Below are positions 60,330 to 64,000 of a stretch of 64,000 nucleotides of DNA, one piece after another; positions within the stretch are counted from its first letter, which is position 1, and every line of letters begins with the position of its first letter. This DNA is from Deltaproteobacteria bacterium (GTDB taxonomy: Bacteria; Desulfobacterota; Desulfobacteria; Desulfobacterales; Desulfatibacillaceae). The DNA is taken from contig JACRLG010000024.1 of assembly GCA_016235345.1 (NCBI GenBank), positions 1-64,000 of the forward strand. The letters run 5' to 3'. The notes beneath the pieces were generated by a model that ran no database searches, was not told the origin of the DNA, and worked only from the letters and a program-made list of their open reading frames with translations. The position numbers were made by a program, and so were the translations under genes.

Positions 60330-62261
60330 ATGAAGACGCGCCACGTGTACCTTAAAATGAAGGACCCCACCGAGGCCAGGAGGGTCTGGCTCGAACGCTT
60401 CAGGGACGGGCTTTTTCGCGGGGCCGAGGAAATCGCCTCCGTCAATGCCGTGGGCCGCGTGCTTGCGGAGCCCGCCTTTGCCCGGCTTTCGTCGCCCTCA
60501 ACGCCCCTTGCCGCAATGGACGGCGTGGCAGTGCACGCGGAGGCCACCTTCGGGGCAAGCGAAACAAGCCCCATGGGACTGGTGGAGGGCGCGGGCTTCC
60601 ATTTCGTGAACACAGGAAACCGCCTGCCTCCAGGCACTGACGCCGTGATCATGATCGAAAACGTGGACGTCAAAAACGACACCACCATCGAGATCAGGGC
60701 CGCCGCCTTTCCCTGGCAGAACGTACGCAAGGTGGGCGAAGACATGGTCTCCACCGAGATGCTCTTTCCCCGAAACCATTTGATCAGCCCGGTCTGCCTG
60801 GGCGCGCTTTTAACAGGCGGGGTTTTTTCAGTAAAGGTGCGAAAACGCCCATGCGTGTGCATACTTCCCACCGGCAACGAGCTTGTCGATCTTAAGGACG
60901 CCGAGGAAAACGGCCTCGCCCCCGGCAGGGTGATCGAAACCAATTCCTGGGTTCTGGGAAAGCTGGTGGAGGACGCAGGCGGAACCTTCACGCGAAGGCC
61001 CATACTGGAGGACGATTTTTCCGTCATAAGGGACGCCGTGGAAAAGGCCGTGGCCGACGGCTTCGATCTTGTTCTCGTACTTGCGGGCTCCTCAGCCGGA
61101 AGCGAGGACCACACCGCCAACGTGATAGCGGCTCTGGGCGAGGTGATGGTCCACGGAGTAACCATCATGCCGGGAAAACCCGCAGTGCTGGGGATTGCCG
61201 GGCATACGCCCGTGGCCGGAGTTCCGGGCTACCCGGTGAGCGCGGTTGTGGTCTTCGAGGAATTCATACGGCCCCTTCTGTGCGCCTTCCAGGGAACGCC
61301 CCTGCCCAAAAGGCCCGTGGTCATGGCGGAGCCCTCCCGGAAAATCCCATCCAAACTGGGCCTTACCGAGCTTTTGCGGGTGAAGCTGGGCAGGGTGGGG
61401 GATCGGGTTGTGGCAACGGCTCTTGCCAGGGGAGCGGGGAGCATAACCACCTTAACCCGCGCTGACGGGATACTTAGGATAGACGGCGATTCCGAGGGCG
61501 TGCCTGCCGGAAAGCCCGTGCCGGTGGAGCTTCTGGTTTCCGAGGAGGCACTTTCAAACACCATAGTTACGGTGGGAAGCCACGACAACACCTTGGACGT
61601 CCTGGCCGACGCCATAAGGGAAAAGTATCCGTACGTCAATTTTTCCTCGGCCCACGTGGGCTCCACGGGCGGACTTCTGGCCGTGAAAAACGGCGGCTGC
61701 CACGTGGCCGGAACCCATCTCCTGGACCCTGTGGACGGCTCGTACAACTATGCCTACATCAAAAAAATTCTTGCCGGAATTCCCGTCCATCTGGTGCACC
61801 TTGTTGGCCGTGACCAGGGCCTCATAGTGGCCAAGGGCAACCCCCTGGGCATCCAGTCGGTGAAAGACCTTGCCCGTGAAGGCGTGCGTTTCATCAACCG
61901 GCAGGCCGGAAGCGGCACCCGTGTTCTTCTGGATTACAGGCTGGAAAAGGAAGGCGTGGACCCGTCCGAAATCTACGGCTACCCGGTGGAGGAAAGCACC
62001 CACATGGCGGTGGCCGCAGCGGTTTCAAGCGGCGAGGTTGATTGCGGCATGGGGATATTCTCAGCCGCCAAGGCCCTTAACTGCGATTTCGTGCCGGTTA
62101 TAACCGAACAGTACGACCTTGTGATTCCGGCGGCTTTTTGGGAGACGGAAAAGATTGCCGCAATGATGGACGTTATACGGGACCCCGGCTTCAAAAAACG
62201 GGTGACGGAGCTTGGCGGCTATCACACCGAACGCACCGGAGATGTGGTTTTCATGGGCTGA
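60330..62261 (+). CDS. MoeA fused to a PBP-like domain
   Basis: 643 aa: a MoeA-like part (residues 1-~405: ARLSSPSTPLAAMDGVAVHA, VNTGNRLPPGTDAVIMIENV, CILPTGNELVDLKDAEENGL, VLAGSSAGSEDHTANVI) followed by a periplasmic-binding-protein-like domain (~415-640: VTVGSHDNTLDVLADAIREK, FINRQAGSGTRVLLDYRLEK, VDCGMGIFSAAKALNCDFVP). The second domain resembles ModE-linked oxyanion-binding proteins but has no signal peptide, so it would act in the cytoplasm, perhaps binding molybdate/tungstate or the cofactor. Paired with a plain MoeA, it may serve tungsten versus molybdenum sorting; that is inference. Confidence 0.9.
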   Translation: MKTRHVYLKMKDPTEARRVWLERFRDGLFRGAEEIASVNAVGRVLAEPAFARLSSPSTPLAAMDGVAVHAEATFGASETSPMGLVEGAGFHFVNTGNRLPPGTDAVIMIENVDVKNDTTIEIRAAAFPWQNVRKVGEDMVSTEMLFPRNHLISPVCLGALLTGGVFSVKVRKRPCVCILPTGNELVDLKDAEENGLAPGRVIETNSWVLGKLVEDAGGTFTRRPILEDDFSVIRDAVEKAVADGFDLVLVLAGSSAGSEDHTANVIAALGEVMVHGVTIMPGKPAVLGIAGHTPVAGVPGYPVSAVVVFEEFIRPLLCAFQGTPLPKRPVVMAEPSRKIPSKLGLTELLRVKLGRVGDRVVATALARGAGSITTLTRADGILRIDGDSEGVPAGKPVPVELLVSEEALSNTIVTVGSHDNTLDVLADAIREKYPYVNFSSAHVGSTGGLLAVKNGGCHVAGTHLLDPVDGSYNYAYIKKILAGIPVHLVHLVGRDQGLIVAKGNPLGIQSVKDLAREGVRFINRQAGSGTRVLLDYRLEKEGVDPSEIYGYPVEESTHMAVAAAVSSGEVDCGMGIFSAAKALNCDFVPVITEQYDLVIPAAFWETEKIAAMMDVIRDPGFKKRVTELGGYHTERTGDVVFMG

Positions 62262-62310
62262 AGGCGTGGTGGGCGGCGGGCCGGAATTGTCCGCCGCCCT
62301 TTCCTCCGAA

Positions 62311-63972
62311 CTAAACGCCGGATGAAAGGGGCAGCCTTACGGTGAAGCGCGCGCCTTCGCCCGGAAGACTTGCGGCGGAAAGCCTGCCCCCAAGGCCCTC
62401 CACGATTGAGAAGGCCACGGAAAGCCCAAGGCCCGTTCCCTTGCCCGGCGACTTGGTGGTGAAAAAAGGCTCGAAGATGTGGGCCAGGGTGTACTTGTCC
62501 ATTCCGGGGCCGTCGTCGCCCACCATAACCTCCACGAAATTTCCCCCCGAATAACGGCTCTCGATCCAGATGTGGCCGTTCTGCTCAACCGCGTCCATGG
62601 CGTTGTTCACCAGGGTCAGGAACACCTGCTGCACAAGCGCCCTGTCGGTCTGAATTTTCGGTTGGTCCGAATCGAGCCTGAAATCGATTTCTATGTTGCG
62701 GTAAAGGGCGTCCTTTTCAAGATAGGACACCGTTTCGCGCAAAAGGTCGTTTAGGTTTATGGTGTCGATTTTCGGCTCCATGCGCCGGGCGAAGCCAAGC
62801 ATCCTGCGGGTAATTTCGCCCGCCCGGTTGACCAGGGAGATGATCTTTCGGGTGTGTTCCCGGAACTGGTCCGCGTTGGGGGTATCCTCCGTGAAGGTCT
62901 CGTCCGCGAGGTCGTCCAGAATGCCCGCCGAGTTTCCTATGGCCGCAAGGGGATTGTTGATCTCATGCGCTATTCCCGCCGCCATCCGTCCCAGGGCTCC
63001 CAGCCTTGCGCTGTGGGCCGCCCGCTCATCGGCCTCCGCCTTGCGTTTTTCGATCGTTAGAAGGCTTGACGCCGCCCTGTAAATGAAAAACGCCATGAGC
63101 CCGGCGGACAGCATACCCGCCATTATAAGTACCAGCACCGCAATGCTCATCCGGGCCGGGGACGCGGAAGTCCCTTCTCCGGGGTCCTTTTCCACCACCA
63201 GAAGCCAGCCCTGGCCTGGAATCCGGGCGAAGGCCGAAATTACCGTGCGCCCGTCCCTGGTCAAGCGCTGGGATGATGTGACGCCGGGGGGGACGTTCCG
63301 GGGCCTTATGCCGGAATCGGCCATAAGTTCTCCGCCAAGGCGGGGCGATGTCTGAAAGAGCCCCTCCGAGTTCACGATGAAGGCGTCTCCGGTCTCGCCT
63401 GTGCGAAGGGGGGCCAGAAGGCGGTCCAGGGCCTCAGGGTTCATGGTGGCCCTTATCAGGTGGGAAGTTTTCCCCTCGTCCCGGCGCACGGCCAGTATGA
63501 AATGAGGGACCTTGCGGACCCCCATCAGAAGGTCGGAAAAAAGGCTGCCTCGAAACATGGCCTGGGCGAACCAGGATGCCTGGGAGTAGTTATGCCCGGA
63601 TAGCGCATACGGGCCGGAATAGGCGTATTGGTTCGCGTTTTCGTCCAAAAGGCCCAAGTCCGTGAAGTATTTTTCCCCGTGATTGAGAAGGGCCAGGCGG
63701 TCTTTCAGCATTTCCGGGGATGACAAGTCAGAACTTGTTGAAATGGATGCCAAAACAGCAAGGAGATTGATTCGCTCCATGAGGAAAAGAGTTACGGCGT
63801 CCGCGCGTTCGGCGGCCATTTCCTGAAGGTGTGCTTCCGCCAGGTTTTTTTCCGAACGCTCCTGGTGGGCGGTAAAAAGGATGGCCATGACGCACAAGGG
63901 CAAAATGGCGGAAGCCGCGCAAAGCATCATGAGGCGGATGAAGATTTTTTTATGCGGGATGTTGAGCTGCAT
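62311..63972 (-). CDS. Sensor histidine kinase with dCACHE-like sensor
   Basis: 553 aa. A first membrane helix (LMMLCAASAILPLCVMAILF), a periplasmic domain of about 230 residues with Cache-like features (YFTDLGLLDENANQYAYSGP, GDAFIVNSEGLFQTSPRLGG), a second helix (AVLVLIMAGMLSAGLMAFFI), then DHp box AAGIAHEINNPLAAIGNSAG and an ATPase domain with VGDDGPGMDKYTLAHIFEPF and GTGLGLSVAFSIVEGLGG. Like C4-dicarboxylate and similar NtrB-type kinases it likely signals to a separate response regulator, not in view; the window ends just beyond its start. Confidence 0.9.
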   Translation of the reverse strand: MQLNIPHKKIFIRLMMLCAASAILPLCVMAILFTAHQERSEKNLAEAHLQEMAAERADAVTLFLMERINLLAVLASISTSSDLSSPEMLKDRLALLNHGEKYFTDLGLLDENANQYAYSGPYALSGHNYSQASWFAQAMFRGSLFSDLLMGVRKVPHFILAVRRDEGKTSHLIRATMNPEALDRLLAPLRTGETGDAFIVNSEGLFQTSPRLGGELMADSGIRPRNVPPGVTSSQRLTRDGRTVISAFARIPGQGWLLVVEKDPGEGTSASPARMSIAVLVLIMAGMLSAGLMAFFIYRAASSLLTIEKRKAEADERAAHSARLGALGRMAAGIAHEINNPLAAIGNSAGILDDLADETFTEDTPNADQFREHTRKIISLVNRAGEITRRMLGFARRMEPKIDTINLNDLLRETVSYLEKDALYRNIEIDFRLDSDQPKIQTDRALVQQVFLTLVNNAMDAVEQNGHIWIESRYSGGNFVEVMVGDDGPGMDKYTLAHIFEPFFTTKSPGKGTGLGLSVAFSIVEGLGGRLSAASLPGEGARFTVRLPLSSGV

Positions 63973-64000
63973 GGCTTAGGGCAATCCTCGCATGAAAGGT

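Noticed and set aside
1-64000. CRISPR array, prophage or rRNA operon
   Set aside because: No regularly spaced direct repeats of CRISPR size, no phage structural genes and no rRNA sequence were seen.

Overview
The window looks like one contiguous chromosome segment from a GC-rich anaerobic deltaproteobacterium (Desulfobacterota). I infer this from gene content: a TtrA-type molybdopterin oxidoreductase under a sigma-54 activator, FmdE-type and molybdenum-cofactor genes, paired 2-hydroxyacyl-CoA dehydratase subunits, pyruvate phosphate dikinase, DUF3369/HD-GYP regulators and a spore-photoproduct-lyase-like radical SAM protein. No rRNA is present, so the taxonomy is not proven.

Layout. 0-3 kb is an accessory edge: a Fic protein, a frame-broken IS5-family element (TA target duplication), and a pst scar in which the middle of a PstS gene is joined to the middle of a PstC gene. 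3-8 kb is a minus-strand sulfur-amino-acid run, cysE-cysK-metY-metX-metW. 8-19.4 kb is the most interesting part: a respiratory module of receiver-like protein, FeS subunit, NrfD-type membrane subunit and TtrA-like catalytic subunit. It is followed by FmdE, a molybdopterin-binding protein and MobB, and preceded by a PhnD-like lipoprotein and a membrane-anchored sigma-54 activator. A canonical -24/-12 promoter and palindromic candidate enhancers lie between activator and enzyme genes. The classical TtrS sensor carries a PhnD-like domain, so here the sensor appears split into two proteins and rewired to sigma-54.

19.5-23.4 kb holds a lone C39-like peptidase, a gene-poor 1.8-kb stretch, tRNA-Leu(UAA) and XerD. 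Beside the tRNA are TGGGTGCA repeats that look like recombinase arm sites. 23.6-31.4 kb is housekeeping-like: M24 peptidase, ParA-type ATPase, dynamin-like GTPase, ABC exporter and MoaA. 31.5-39.2 kb has an acyltransferase-like protein, a kinase/HD-GYP pair, a solute-binding protein and a family I lipase. 39.7-45.9 kb has a phosphodiesterase, PurC, a ParB-like protein abutting a SPL-like radical SAM enzyme, and a penicillin acylase.

46-51.6 kb is an acyl-CoA module: a protein made of two fused TetR repressors, divergent from acyl-CoA dehydrogenase and two 2-hydroxyacyl-CoA dehydratase subunits. Two direct repeats flank the shared promoter. 51.8-64 kb holds a purine permease, a GT39-like glycosyltransferase, PpdK, a small coiled-coil protein, MoeA, a MoeA-PBP fusion and a sensor kinase. 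Molybdenum-cofactor genes thus occur at three places (8-10 kb, 30.4 kb, 59-62 kb), consistent with reliance on molybdo- or tungsto-enzymes.

At least three families of dispersed, hairpin-forming intergenic repeats recur through the window.
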